Assembly: GCA_017938505.1 (NCBI GenBank)
Contig: JAGBBH010000025.1
Span: 1 to 48,224 of the forward strand
DNA length: 48,224 nt
Direction of reading: 5' to 3'
DNA from: Clostridia bacterium
GTDB lineage: Bacteria; Bacillota; Clostridia; Christensenellales; UBA1242
Part shown: one piece after another, positions 45,901 through 48,224 of the stretch
Layout: each line of letters opens with the position of its first letter
How positions within the stretch are numbered: the first letter of the stretch is position 1
Notes under the pieces: model-generated
What the model saw: only the letters and a program-made list of their open reading frames with translations
Told to the model about the DNA's origin: nothing
The model's database searches: none
Position numbers and translations under genes: made by a program

Positions 45901-47612
45901 CTGGAAAACTCGTAATCAGACTTTACTACAGCAGAAATAGTTACAACTTGTCAGTTGAAGCTAAAGCAAATGACAATGGAATCAAGTCAGTTTCTGGCAC
46001 AGCAACTTACAACTATGACAAAGAAGTAACAATTACAGCAGTTGTAAAAGATGGATACACATTTGCAGGCTTCTCATCTTCTAACACAGAACTTCTTGCA
46101 AACATTGCAAAAGCAGACTGTCAAGAAGTTGTAGATGCGGCAAACCACATCACAACATATACATATTCATTTGAAATGGTTGCGGGCAATGTTACTCTTA
46201 TTGCAAGCACAACAACAAACAAACAAACAGCATTTAACATTGTTTATATGTTTGAAGATTTGACAAGTGAATATGCAGAAAACACAATCTCTGCAACTTA
46301 TGCAAAAGTTGGAAGTGGAGAAACAGATGCAGCAATCACTCTTGCTCTCATTGAAGAAGCAAATGGTGGCGAACTTCCTGTTCCAACAGGATTCACTTAT
46401 GTAAACTTCGGTTTGTATGACAAGAATGCTGCAGAAGGACAACAATATAAGACTGTTAAGATTTCTGGAAATGGTGACAGCACAGTTTATGTTTACTATT
46501 CAAGAAATTCTTACACACTTACAATCAACTACTTTAGACAAGGAACTGAAAATGAACTTGCTGCAACAGCAACAAGAACATTGAAGCATGAAGCAAGCTT
46601 GTCAGAAGCAGTAGTATCACCAGAAGTTGCTGGTTATGAACTTGTAAACACAGCACAAGCAAACATCAACTGGACAGCAAATGGTGCAGACAGCACAGTG
46701 GTAGTTGAATATAAGCCAACAACATACACATTGACTTATGTTATGAATGATGGTACAGACAGCACATCAACTCAAGAATTCAACATTGAAGAAGACATAA
46801 CTCTTACTCAACCAACATACACAGGTTATGACTTTGCAAATTGGGCAGTTACAAGCGTTGCAGCTAAGACAAACTTTGTTGCAGGAACAACATACACAAC
46901 AACAATCGGCAAAGGTAAGTATGGAAATGTAACGCTCACAGCACAATGGACTGCAGAAACAAACAGTGTTACATACAACTTTGCAGTGGCAGAACTTGGA
47001 GATAAGGCAGTTCTTGTAAGTGGTCCAACAAACAACAAGATTGCCAGCGGAACAGAATTTAATGCAACAGTATCAGCAGTTGCAGGATACACTCTTCCAG
47101 CAACAATCACAGTTGTTGTAGGCGAAAAGACATTGGCGGCAGCTGAATACTCTTACAATGCTGCAGCAGGAACAATTACAATTGCTCCTGCAAAAGTAAA
47201 TGGCGACATTGAAATTACAGTTACAGCAACAGCAAACAACTATGATGCAACTGTAAACGGTGTTCATACAACAGTAAGCGTAGATGGCGCTGCTTATGGA
47301 CAAACAAAGACAAAGAATGTTGCAACAGACACAACATTTACTGTTTATGCAAAAGCAGATGAAGGTTATGGATTCAGTGGAATCGAATTTGTAGCAACAG
47401 AGGGAGTTGTTCTTGGTCAAACACAATATGACGAAGAAACAGGAATCTACTCAGCTCAAGTAAGTGGATATACAGCGGCATTTACAATCACAGCTACAGC
47501 AACAATCAATGAATATACCCTTACAGTTAAGTATGCAGATGGTGAAGTTACAGAAGACTTGACAGTAAAACAAGCATACAAGACAACATATGAATTGACA
47601 GTTCCAACATGA
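21933..47612 (+). CDS. Giant secreted InlB-B-repeat (Listeria-Bacteroides repeat) surface protein, ends at an in-frame TGA
   Basis: 8559 codons, RBS AAGGAGAG before ATG 21933. The signal peptide (about 1-30) has basic residues DNFRRK then LYVVAFFCMLTSAFGIG. An acidic segment (EGGEEQEEE, about 47-55) and an N-terminal domain (about 60-285) follow. From about residue 290 onward there are tandem 65-85-residue beta modules of the Flg_new/InlB B-repeat type (PF09479), recognised by LYAQWT/YAKWT, YTITLNxNGG and RTGYTFxGWYTxASGGT. In the last third they alternate with MucBP-like modules (YxVxYYxQxxDGTY to GDGSxxIxLYYxRN) and Flg_new_2-like modules (GIASV to VTLTATA). No enzyme domain was found. A role as adhesin or long surface stalk is inferred from such repeats. 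The anchor would lie beyond the window. The frame stops at TGA 47610, but downstream codons continue the same repeat. Confidence 0.93.
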   Translation: MDNFRRKLGLYVVAFFCMLTSAFGIGVSLTPQTSVPSFSVSENDNTVEGGEEQEEEISSNAQAAVKAGSNSDLYITSTTALTSGNSYSFYNCIFNLSSSSAVFSGGASSITMQDCIILNTSTWGLSPTTLTNVYSEAALTGATRLSDVETKLKDVRFLAAQSYGGTSYWTGAWDFANTWVYVAQVHPNYSTGSESASYSLAIPTTYAYLGWTPAGPSGYYRVTAHYNVEGSTDAYRIYFSTSNTSATLNRGTIFSRPGYSNKWAYSADGQGQSSITIASGGDIYAIWEPAVYTISFNQNSGSGGQTSAIYLKYGTGFYSSFNSTSYTVSGAVSTVTPPTRTGYTFKGYYTAASGGTQITNGAASYNSTTPVSILSGKTTFTTSNTTLYAQWTVHTYTISFNGNGHTSGSTASVTATYNSTRSLTANGFAKTGHTFVGWATSSTGSVAYANGATLTAAQVNSHYSSVGSGGTLTLYAKWTANTVAVTLNGNSGTPTHSMVYITYGTKNIYASRTGSALPYAGSGSTIAPKASRSYYTFNGFYTAASGGTQIINANGALVSNSTYTADGTTLYAQWTGNTITLTLDHNGGSSSMSKVYFKYGTNTFYSDSACATTITKVPVPTKTGYTYVQYNGDGTQGGTAGERYIYTDGTFASDLCTDIHANATLTAQWNVNTYTITLNQNGATTNGTASVTATYGSASLSSGITNPRKTGYTFAGWTSAQNGSTVVINTSGALVASISGYTNSSRQWTKDGGTTLYAKWTTNSYTVTANANGGTISTTDGWSGTGASATKSVAYNSTYGTLPSVTRTGYTFNGWYDKKDIMNFNTASWNDVVDYNAGTVRSNKEGWNGWCVGYLKNLGMVSGKKYTLEFWIKLDASSGTMPMSTNTCFINDSTSGTFNSIGNVTTSWQKLSATFTYTPVSSGNYVNDSLHIYPSLNNGSGLEVIVKGFRLLETDSSVKVEATTTMTSAADHTITASWTANTVNLTLNGNDVKENNGSTTATIGGTSNSKTVSVTYDTTKSVSVASRTGYSFKGYYTAKTGGTQVVNSSGNFVASVSGYTNSSGAWAKESATTLYAQWTAGTYTITLNQNSATTNGTTSVTATFDSATLATITAPKRTGYTFGGWSTASSGGTVVINTSGAFAASISGYTDSSSRWIKAGTATLYAKWTANTVKVTLNANKPGSSTVSQSYSTIYVTYNTKNMYSSRSGSAYPYTAGTSISDAIASCTGYTFNGYYTATSGGTQIINASGALVSNWTTNAADGQNLYAQWTVKSYTVTANANGGTIPTTSGWTVASGGGSATRSADCNYDAAMGNDTLPEPTRAGYDFKGWYNNSSFTTQVTASSTLTTSNATISGTSATIYAKWTEHVYTLSFDANGGSVAPESMTIAYKATVSLPEFTTLSKTGYTFAHWLIGSTQIKTGDIWNYTANQTAVAQWTANPYTLTLNANSGTISASSGNWTGSGSSVTKSVTYNSAIGTIPTSSNISRTGYTFGGWKISSTTITSSTTWTYASNQTATAQWTANTVSITLNGNKGSGSSSVSQTYSTIYVTYGTKNVYSARTGSALPYAGSGSTVSPKASRTGYTFKGYYTAASGGTQIINASGAFVNNSTYSADGTTLYAQWSAIEYMVQALAEGGVFPENNGWTYDSDDVAITYINYDEAFGTLPTATYTGYYLAGWYNNYAGTTKISTTSTLTTSTADFSSGTPTIYAKWTPITVTITLDATTNGGTLSGSTPVYAQYDKSGLYSNSTLATSTSPKATKTGHTFKGWFTSATGGTQIIDGNGSVLATNNWYSHSSVSGSSATLKLYAQFTTLSYTIYATMGDADGWASTANWTQETSGTYNGSLSKSVAYGSAYGTLPTPYRNGYTFKGWFTAASGGTQVTSSTTLTSASTQVIYSQWTVNTYTITYDLDGGAWASGYAPVTSYKTTDTSTLPTATNVVKTGYSVDFWLCECGEDGNWNNGVPDTVYGMYGDVTIRASWYVHTIPLDFNLNDVNQGNGSTEATLYNGGNAAFGDEYFTVDYDGNVIFEYTYWLDASPTALRDGYTFNGFYTKANGGNKVINADGTMVGPWTVELTGVSSGTATLYAQWTPRTYTLTANANGGSIATTSGWTGTGTTATKTVTFDAAVGTLPTTETVTRTGYTLAGWYTADLADNASTSGKTQITTASKATTAGNWTIFAYWTSNNYKITLNSNYEDMTGYGTGAVTAGTSAIWEKYGVNWYSDNAGTITTSTISSISAPTRVGYSFGGFFTGKNGAGTQIITNTGAIVSGKTTQFTSNNTIYAYWTANKFKVTMNMNLPASYPQAISTNVPNDGNNYYVQAQYGTSTLYGSGTSAIVPNASLKAYDFGGWYTDATSGNLLIGTDGKLRANVSGYTDANGIWTRSSVATVYARWTVHTYTITYKNNGGTFSTGEASEKKVTYNYNNALTILGDAAVTKTGYNLAWSVAAGDVETVWKNYQTSNLAAGHTFAANTMYGDVTLNAQWTAATSDITLELYTTGEGQAYSKHRVTFDNAVGNLGSANSTSTGVTSTVAGQNIAWKVGYTFQGYFTSANGGGTKVFDANGNVLAAVVTSGSTTTTWTASNGTDIVWKHPETEDGKVFKLYAYFTPNQYDLTVNLGTGVASVGVKLGSGSVTTYTANTTVKVAYDTVVTLSATASAGYSIGKFVNGSNAEVGSVGSHGFTFQSTSALTFTAKATAQQVAYTLKYRLEQADGSYGDAYTVSGLKATTDTYITLSALQSSVASSAGSLLNGYAYGSYESATPAVDESKGLKINGNGTTTITLKYDLVTYTITYAGLTIPSSTDSNTIVSYTVLDTVTIDGDLYVFNEEMYYIETWDYIESYTVASNVGNWSGNYTPGQELSGMYGNVTLNPNLEHIWWWVELTPTNADEGKEGTTIFWAQYNGESWIFCEDDGTGNAPNESKQITKIEVPQRTGYKFGGYLDYYTDYDVVFADGTIVTNNNNDNLGSAVDFWINSVADYYNDSKQFLNSCSGDLWTANEYTFAYNPTTGSGTIANQTDKAYTTNVTLSDGTGFSKTGYTLSGWSLTNGASTVSYNLGQSYSVSALATAAGVHQAANGRDDVTINLYAVWTPNTYTITLNGNGGSVKSVSGLSALTNSSNVLTATYDTQGTFTAALTRTGYTFEGWSTSATEVVATTGLTNGSITGSAGNYTSTSTKVLNLAPSGNINLYAVWTADLVVVTLNLNDSTESNGSTVAGVVAGATIADNKVYVAYDAKTYATENTQKVYATNNYNGTIITPTAQRNGYKFNGWFTAKTGGTQIFNNAGQLVKDWTVANVGTGADISATLYAQWVANTYTITYNKNHSGSTDTYADTTKATFDKGYTVLSKEACSFNVTGWTFGGWATTANGSASYQPDSTLTLNNSNFNSISGTTYNLYAVWTVNSYTVTYDANDANYQGTATLLTGKSKTQTYTYTAVVDTTTRYSRTGYAFASWNTNADGSGTTIASNATGLVAADGGTITLYAIWTAGNVNYKVVHMTQTIAAAISGVTTFSTSAPTTNYSISSEESKTAASNTTITSTQINGFYKTLTGFTKLNSASTHEYVVQADSSMIIYLLYTRDYADVSVEIGTGIASVTATTADRTLSGTLASSTMTYSKVFFGESVTLSAALKAGYESAKFEIVDGLAAANFSNNNFSMPDNAVEFTVSATPKQVPYAVNIYLQNVDGTYNSEASEVISTNLTATTDTEVTVETTIYAKSGFSFDTSASNVLTQTIKGDGSTVYKLYFKRNSYTLTLKYEDGIAAGGIEATPDTTITKVYGDTTTVADPVRPGFAFTGWTKSATFTGTLDGTTYTFGYTNDTLTATWLENTYTITFATVGGTEFEDQSYTALTYDFNVTPYIPTKAGYTFEGYTVAWADNDHSATLPTIYSAGGGGHYIMEFGFGCYGDLVLTANWEIINYTIEYPFAVGVLPEGKTNPTTFNVEMDPITLNNPTRTGYKFLGWSFMNGGGALMQTLVLNKENVLQYADETDIVAIAENWEANTIKVNLNLNDKTNGNGSTEARYLKYAGTISNYDGFVGYLNFEYAGAAPEYVQAARDGYRFNGWYSSATGGELVYTGSDTGETWTYVASGETTLYAQWSPIGYTLTLNPNEGSVATTTMPVVFDQKIGTIATPTRVGYTFGGWSIDGTAINADTSWTYTTDKTAVASWTANTVSVTLDKNATINGSDVTLDYTTVYVTYNTTNIYASRTGSAYPYAGSGATIAPKASRTGYTFNGFWTATTGGTQIINANGGLTSAWSLNAIDGQVLYAQFIANTDNTVTFDLTNVEKGSGASTATSGAVYTATLQNATGYSLPDTISVTVGGRTLTAGTQYTYTIAIVEGTERQVATITIKEGVVNGNIVIFAEGVANSYVVTANLNGGEILSAGEWTVAANGTSATKSVTFASEYGYLPTATDEIYRAGYNFAGWYTTSTFESASLITSTSKVATANAHTIYAKWESKTIEVTIKVYDGDWSTKLDDDCSESGTYKVGDVIYFNAYASIEYTTFYRWRETLIPRAGGETTWLYQMYNGTELVVTEDMTETYSQIIYEAVSSYTWEHYSVTDLNKDNPAEVTASKNNANTVGGMVSDNYSFVNHNGYWGSVGKHAGDTCNNTKKTLEMYARANAGYHFYGWYLKSTTASGDVVGDARLVALAEDCEIVESAEHGTYYSYQHTLYSETMAEGTRGGGQFFALFLSKTYEIEIDYAGGALTTGSNPTSYQTKDTNISLLAPTRIGYTFAGWELEWAGSEHSATLPTYTNTSIATNGVTYGDMKLTAKWTAIGYAVKYVVAGGTLSGTTPQSYTIESTETLNSVSRNGYTFLGWKATEAEGSWTLNSQYKAGASLTGQYGNVTLTAEWSANVYAITLDGNKGEGTSEVTTTHSTVYVAYASATLHAGKESKTSVAEYGYEVVTGSAIKPTASRDGYTFLGWFNGETEVISAAGELKANWATTAGAALKAKWDANSVKVLFNTNITTNYPNDEASVTPTEATLTFNGKYTTLASGTRTGYTLEGWYFENTLTNKVTTETQITNHAEHTLYAKWTAVEQTVTYNLTRVTVKNETTKVYSHANDAVATLTADTGFSLPGTISVTVDGTEIATAGYTYDSTTGALTIKKEYINGPVVVTVKGSAGSNTVTFVITDRANTTPTEKTILATGNTTTVESGSKYTATLTRVAGYDLPSSISIAIVGCAEPSYTYTVATDKQTASIEIDGESVVGNITITAAGVAKSVAITFNANGGSAVATKNVTFDQAYGTLETPTREGYDFKGWYLTDLEDDATIGQATKVEETTILKNENAHTLHAYWTSRSVTVTVRNLSGTANEGSLTGAGTYKTLDVITLGQTANTGFNFVKWVLGTAESGTVIEGGKYTVKTSDTASDNATLTFTAVYQVSGTLAAVTDGTVSGVGGSVEVTGGVAGATSTATWIYTGAAQEVTLKATENAGYSFAGWFTTASATEATYSTATATHALGTAGTFNLVAKFEAITYSIDYVLNDGSFVDESAVVKSYKITDEVILPVTAQIAKTGYTFEGWYEAETLTGDKVTTIAVGTIGDKKYYANYTANVYKVNLDNQSATTSTTNTIWEKYATAWYSNAEATSEIESITAPARTGYVFGGYWTQVGGKGTQIIDNAGNIDASKTTEFTAETIIYAQWIANEYTITFNGNGHTSGSMEALDMVYDVEKALPGIGFDRAGYTFKGWATSANGEVIYSNGATVINLATGETGDESVELFAIWGAKDDTVYTINIYYANTEGTYEGVEAEEPIQRTGVSDAKISFVVTDISITIDGTKYEKTGFSYDASTSGITNSTVKTITADGSQVLNIYFSRNEYTLTINPNGGKYDNKTTATEVKGLFETTYTVLEATREGHSFADWTLAGEGDLEGAIYTFGAGNDTLTAQWNILSYTLTLTKDKGVESVSASGTGVTNKGDGTYTIVYNSTVALTYKLNAGFNFKGYATSDVTVSSGSFTMPAKAVAIEAQTNENPYIIRLNLNGGEGSAQTSEISALYDTSKALTTIEDLGWTKSGYVFAGWSESETGAVKYRDGESVINGATTGYYDLYAIWTADTFEISFNKNADDATGTIATIENVVFNENITLTANTGLIARVGYTFLGWSEDDEATSATYADGATFKYTNAYNTVLYAVWSENSYTLKLDANDSKYQGTATLTEGKTNVRTMKFTDAVNFENIYTRTGYSFAGWAELPAGEVKYLATTTGVSGLSATDNATVTLYAIWNVEEVAFTVNMFERYEHKTEYVALETYTFTANTDSEVEFSVSGKTLTVNGETKEFANAVNAFTFENAKTTTTGTNNAMTVLADGSLEINLYVYRNNFEITLLTSEKGIENAVLTGSGIASVSGNKYTVAYDSELKFSYTVSAGYDFKEYQTAISGNSNWTKPVSAYETNDCFTAPDADLTVTIVAEARTDTKYTVKHYKEELDGTFTLADTENLEGTTDTTATVTDKGYANYTLDDTVSGTLLSGNINGTGSLVLSAYYKLDTYTLTLTKDEKMGAVKAEGVGVTANAGTYTVKYGATVELSYESIEAGYSFKEWEVVSGIVTVSDNTFTMAADDAEIKAVSEPITYHIIYNANAGKIAGEDSVSVEIKHDATATVRTNSENDILRTGYTFSTWNTSANGNGTNYAPNSTFTFELTEDLILYAIWTANTYDVIYNANNGTGASKTFADGVTFDDEYTFLANTEANGMAFTKTGYSFLGWASDESATAAEFVVGATITHTTADDITVYAVWKANTYTITYDANDGGAENAPYGVATGSTASTNATFDEDVILATNGFDFVGYEFLGWSEDADATEEDFEEGETLTTPNFSSEVNGSKVLYAVWKAENYVITVDKVIDGIATAVDSISMTYGNDYTNATLVANVAEYDKTGYTLVGFFTAITGGVEVIDENGKLLVNVVDEKIIVDNGTWAHADNIEIYAQYQAKPYTVNFNVEVTKPEDVTPAVSPASKTVYFASTYAGEDGVWPTPTLAGYFFDGWSTRTDLRSYALEIFLADANLNKGGLTEESIGAEYVFTRGSGTDSEGKQPKYVYVDTDDNTLVAVADAESSFVRADDTVIHYESGSTTLYATWIGRNDITYTVYYLMEEVSVATNATDFITDGSATYPEIVAQIGDKTNYNSKTYKLHAIEEHTNALVADNVENYIDKHEYAGFEYSTFEYKSDTIDGTGITKIYAFYARQSYQVTLATSKGVASVEVLAGDGISGGTNGVYSVKYEADVNLKYTLKPGYEFKAWENKAGETAVEVEDGKFTMPITTTGSGVYLTATATPLTVGYNVEYYQEDVDGNGWTKVATTIAADAVDGVTQVAAKSGTTDTNVDIKTLNNVTYTGFTYDHYETNSSAAGHDSASLNIEGDGSLTIRLYYTRNPYTLTLTAGTGIASVDGEGEYVFGETATITAVVKVGYTFASVASEDGAMTAVVTNSTAGENGTTVVTLTFTLPAANVALVAKATANNTTNYQVNYYVQKANGEFVLDGSFGEYTIAENTALHTNGTTDTLADIATLSAVEYVGMKYAYYTANSTTNGEVTTSGNLNIDGDGSLVINLYYTRLTYVLTLNTNVGVNKAMVTMVDGITAGASANTYDVMYNVEVALTYTLTNNGYSFKEWTVNEGGVEVSYDEATKVGTFTMPTNKVTLTATAKENTYTISYYRNHTAQDTTKETQAVTYNTTVVLDGNEFTKTGYTFGGWALSSASSEVAYADKKEFKYEIIGNLDLYAIWVPAEVDFKVNVNVQNFADDDYTTTTHELSAITGTTVSIATSGKTLTVTSKVKGAAGASEDSVETFTVIDAVYGFTYETSKTTADLTVKADGSLVIDVYYARNTFKATLETTEGVSGASLESDNRVSVTNNVYEFYYGDTVTFAYTILPGYSFGSFETVTVGSYSTWTNPVQAATSTFSVPDANLTVKIKANASTETPYKVEYMLQDIDAATYSLDTTRTLNEAGKTDTVVNTTPYQVAITGFAFANKIDFVLVDGETETATTNNIDGSGKLVIRLYYSRNSYNLSVEAKANDNGIKSVSGTATYNYDKEVTITAVVKDGYTFAGFSSSNTELLANIAKADCQEVVDAANHITTYTYSFEMVAGNVTLIASTTTNKQTAFNIVYMFEDLTSEYAENTISATYAKVGSGETDAAITLALIEEANGGELPVPTGFTYVNFGLYDKNAAEGQQYKTVKISGNGDSTVYVYYSRNSYTLTINYFRQGTENELAATATRTLKHEASLSEAVVSPEVAGYELVNTAQANINWTANGADSTVVVEYKPTTYTLTYVMNDGTDSTSTQEFNIEEDITLTQPTYTGYDFANWAVTSVAAKTNFVAGTTYTTTIGKGKYGNVTLTAQWTAETNSVTYNFAVAELGDKAVLVSGPTNNKIASGTEFNATVSAVAGYTLPATITVVVGEKTLAAAEYSYNAAAGTITIAPAKVNGDIEITVTATANNYDATVNGVHTTVSVDGAAYGQTKTKNVATDTTFTVYAKADEGYGFSGIEFVATEGVVLGQTQYDEETGIYSAQVSGYTAAFTITATATINEYTLTVKYADGEVTEDLTVKQAYKTTYELTVPT
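24379..24800 (+). other. Carbohydrate-binding-module-like insert inside a repeat of the giant protein
   Basis: Residues about 816-956 interrupt one Flg_new module right after TGYTFNGWYDKKD. The insert has Trp/Tyr-rich strands (SWNDVVDY, EGWNGWCVGYL), a GKKYTLEFWIKLDASSG strand pair, a TTSWQKLSATFTYTP strand, and a closing VIVKGFRLLE strand. This order (Y-x-L-E/S-F-W-x, then W-x-x-x-S/T-x-x-F, then a terminal I-x-G/I-x-x-F/V strand) is the jelly-roll signature of CBM_4_9-like domains. The module resumes with ATTTMTSAADHTITASWTAN. Binding to glycans is inference. Confidence 0.65.
35330..36010 (+). other. Unique non-repeat domain within the giant protein
   Basis: About 225 residues that do not follow the repeat pattern for most of their length. 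They are richer in Trp, Tyr, His and Met than the flanks (TTFYRWRETLIPRAGGETTW, SYTWEHYSVTDLN, VNHNGYWGSVGKHAGDTC) and have two Cys, at CSESGTY and DTCNN. They end with a repeat-like GYHFYGWYLKS strand and FFALFLSKTYEI. This may be a separate binding domain. Codons are more T-ending than in the following block. Confidence 0.5.
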
Positions 47613-48224
47613 GAAGGATATACATTCAAAGAATGGAATGTTTCAGAAATTGGCAAGGGAACTCTCAATGCAAACACATTCACATTTGGAGCAAGCAATT
47701 CTACTCTTACAGCAGAATGGAGTGCAAATGTATATGTAATTACACTTGAAGGAAACAAAGGAAACGGCACAAGTGAAGTTACAATCGAAGGTGCAACAGA
47801 TGGCAAGGTATATGTAGAATATGCAAGCACAAAATTGTTCGCAAGCAGAACAGGCGAAGGATATCCATATGCAGGAGCAACAGAAACAGCTCCAACAGCA
47901 AGCAGAAATGGATATGACTTCCTTGGCTGGTTCAACGGACAAACAAAAGTAATCGATGCAGACGGCAAATTGGTTGCAAACTGGGCAACAGCAAACGATG
48001 TAACACTCGTAGCGAACTGGGAAGCAAAAGCAGTTAACTATCAAGTAAAACACATCTACGCAGGATATGCTGGAACATTTGAAGGCGAAGGTGTAGAAGT
48101 TGTTTACAGCACAGCACTTGACGGATCAACAACAAGTGCAGAAGCAAGTTACTTGACAGCGACAGCAGACAGCAAAGTAACAGCATCAGTAGTTGCAAGA
48201 GAAGGATTTGAAAGTCCAGCAACA
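47613..48224 (+). pseudogene. Continuation of the giant repeat protein frame after the in-frame TGA
   Basis: 204 further codons in the same frame are open to the window edge. They start EGYTFKEWNVSEIGKGTL, the direct completion of the module begun before the stop (VPT, then stop, then EGYTF, where other modules read PTREGYTF). A second module follows (VITLEGNKGNGTSEV to FLGWFNG), clearly related to the one encoded at about 36520-36800. A further MucBP-like start is YQVKHIYAGYAGTFEGE. There is no RBS or promoter after the TGA. Either the protein is truncated at 8559 residues or the stop is read through, recoded or a sequence error. Confidence 0.8.

Noticed and set aside
47610-47612. Genome-wide reassignment of TGA to an amino acid
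   Set aside because: Trp is encoded by TGG throughout, and the second recombinase (which ends TTTGAAATT then TGA) stops at TGA just before its terminator. TGA at 47610 is better explained by a point change of AGA or an error.
22279-48222. Many minus-strand and +1/+2 frames of 60-250 codons opposite or inside the giant gene, several Cys- or Gln/Leu-rich
   Set aside because: They are shadows of the repetitive ACA/GCA/CAA codons of the plus-strand repeats: low complexity, no RBS, and they recur wherever the repeat recurs.
22800-48224. Direct repeats considered as a CRISPR array or tandem satellite
   Set aside because: Repeats are degenerate, about 200-250 bp long and keep an open frame; there are no short identical repeats with unique spacers and no cas genes.

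Overview
The window is AT-rich bacterial DNA. It carries the chromosomal gene run jag - mnmE - mnmG - rsmG - parA - parB, followed by three perfect parS sites. Ribosome binding sites are mostly AAAGGAG/AAGGAGG, promoters are TTGACA/TATAAT-like, and TGG (not TGA) encodes Trp. A stand-alone Spo0A-type DNA-binding protein, a SpoVD/FtsI-like PBP with a PASTA domain, DUF1540, a YugP-like peptidase, rubrerythrin and an enormous InlB-B-repeat surface protein together point to an anaerobic, probably uncultured gut member of the Bacillota (Clostridia). That assignment is inference from gene content; no rRNA is present.

Layout. (1) 1-4380: the right end of an integrated mobile element. It has a partial hypothetical gene, a divergently transcribed XRE repressor, a control region with three (perhaps four) operator-like palindromes at exact 31-bp intervals between two consensus promoters, and a TnpW-like small protein followed by two overlapping large serine recombinases. 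The element stops inside a penicillin-binding-protein gene, immediately before the KTG active-site motif; 4383-4802 is the severed PBP C-terminus with its PASTA domain. (2) 4824-7760: small housekeeping or unknown genes (YugP-like membrane metallopeptidase, a 298-residue unknown, a 56-residue DUF1540 protein, a two-helix membrane protein, an archaeal-type cytidylate-kinase-like P-loop kinase). (3) 7828-15075: jag, the tRNA-modification pair mnmE/mnmG, rsmG, and parA/parB with parS sites spaced 148 and 150 bp. The first parS lies in a 30-bp perfect palindrome followed by a T-run, so it should also end the parAB transcript. (4) 15239-21343: rubrerythrin, tRNA-Ser(GCU), about 700 bp of AT-rich non-coding DNA, a small unknown gene, a translationally coupled SPFH/zinc-ribbon membrane operon, the stand-alone Spo0A C-terminal-domain protein, a dUTPase-like protein with two altered active-site residues, and a ZIP metal transporter. 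(5) 21724-48224: a perfect consensus promoter, a leader of about 170 nt with a terminator-like hairpin, and a secreted repeat protein of 8559 codons. It meets an in-frame TGA at 47610 where an Arg codon is expected, and the reading frame then stays open to the end of the window.

How the genes work together. The repressor and its operator array probably control the recombinase operon and so element excision, which would restore the PBP gene. MnmE and MnmG modify the tRNA wobble uridine and RsmG methylates 16S rRNA. ParA, ParB and parS segregate the chromosome. The giant protein is probably an extracellular adhesin or carbohydrate-contacting stalk: it has a signal peptide, on the order of 100 beta-repeat modules and one carbohydrate-binding-like insert. 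At three genes (the XRE repressor, the YugP-like peptidase and mnmE) the -10 box ends exactly 6 nt before the ATG, suggesting leaderless transcripts.
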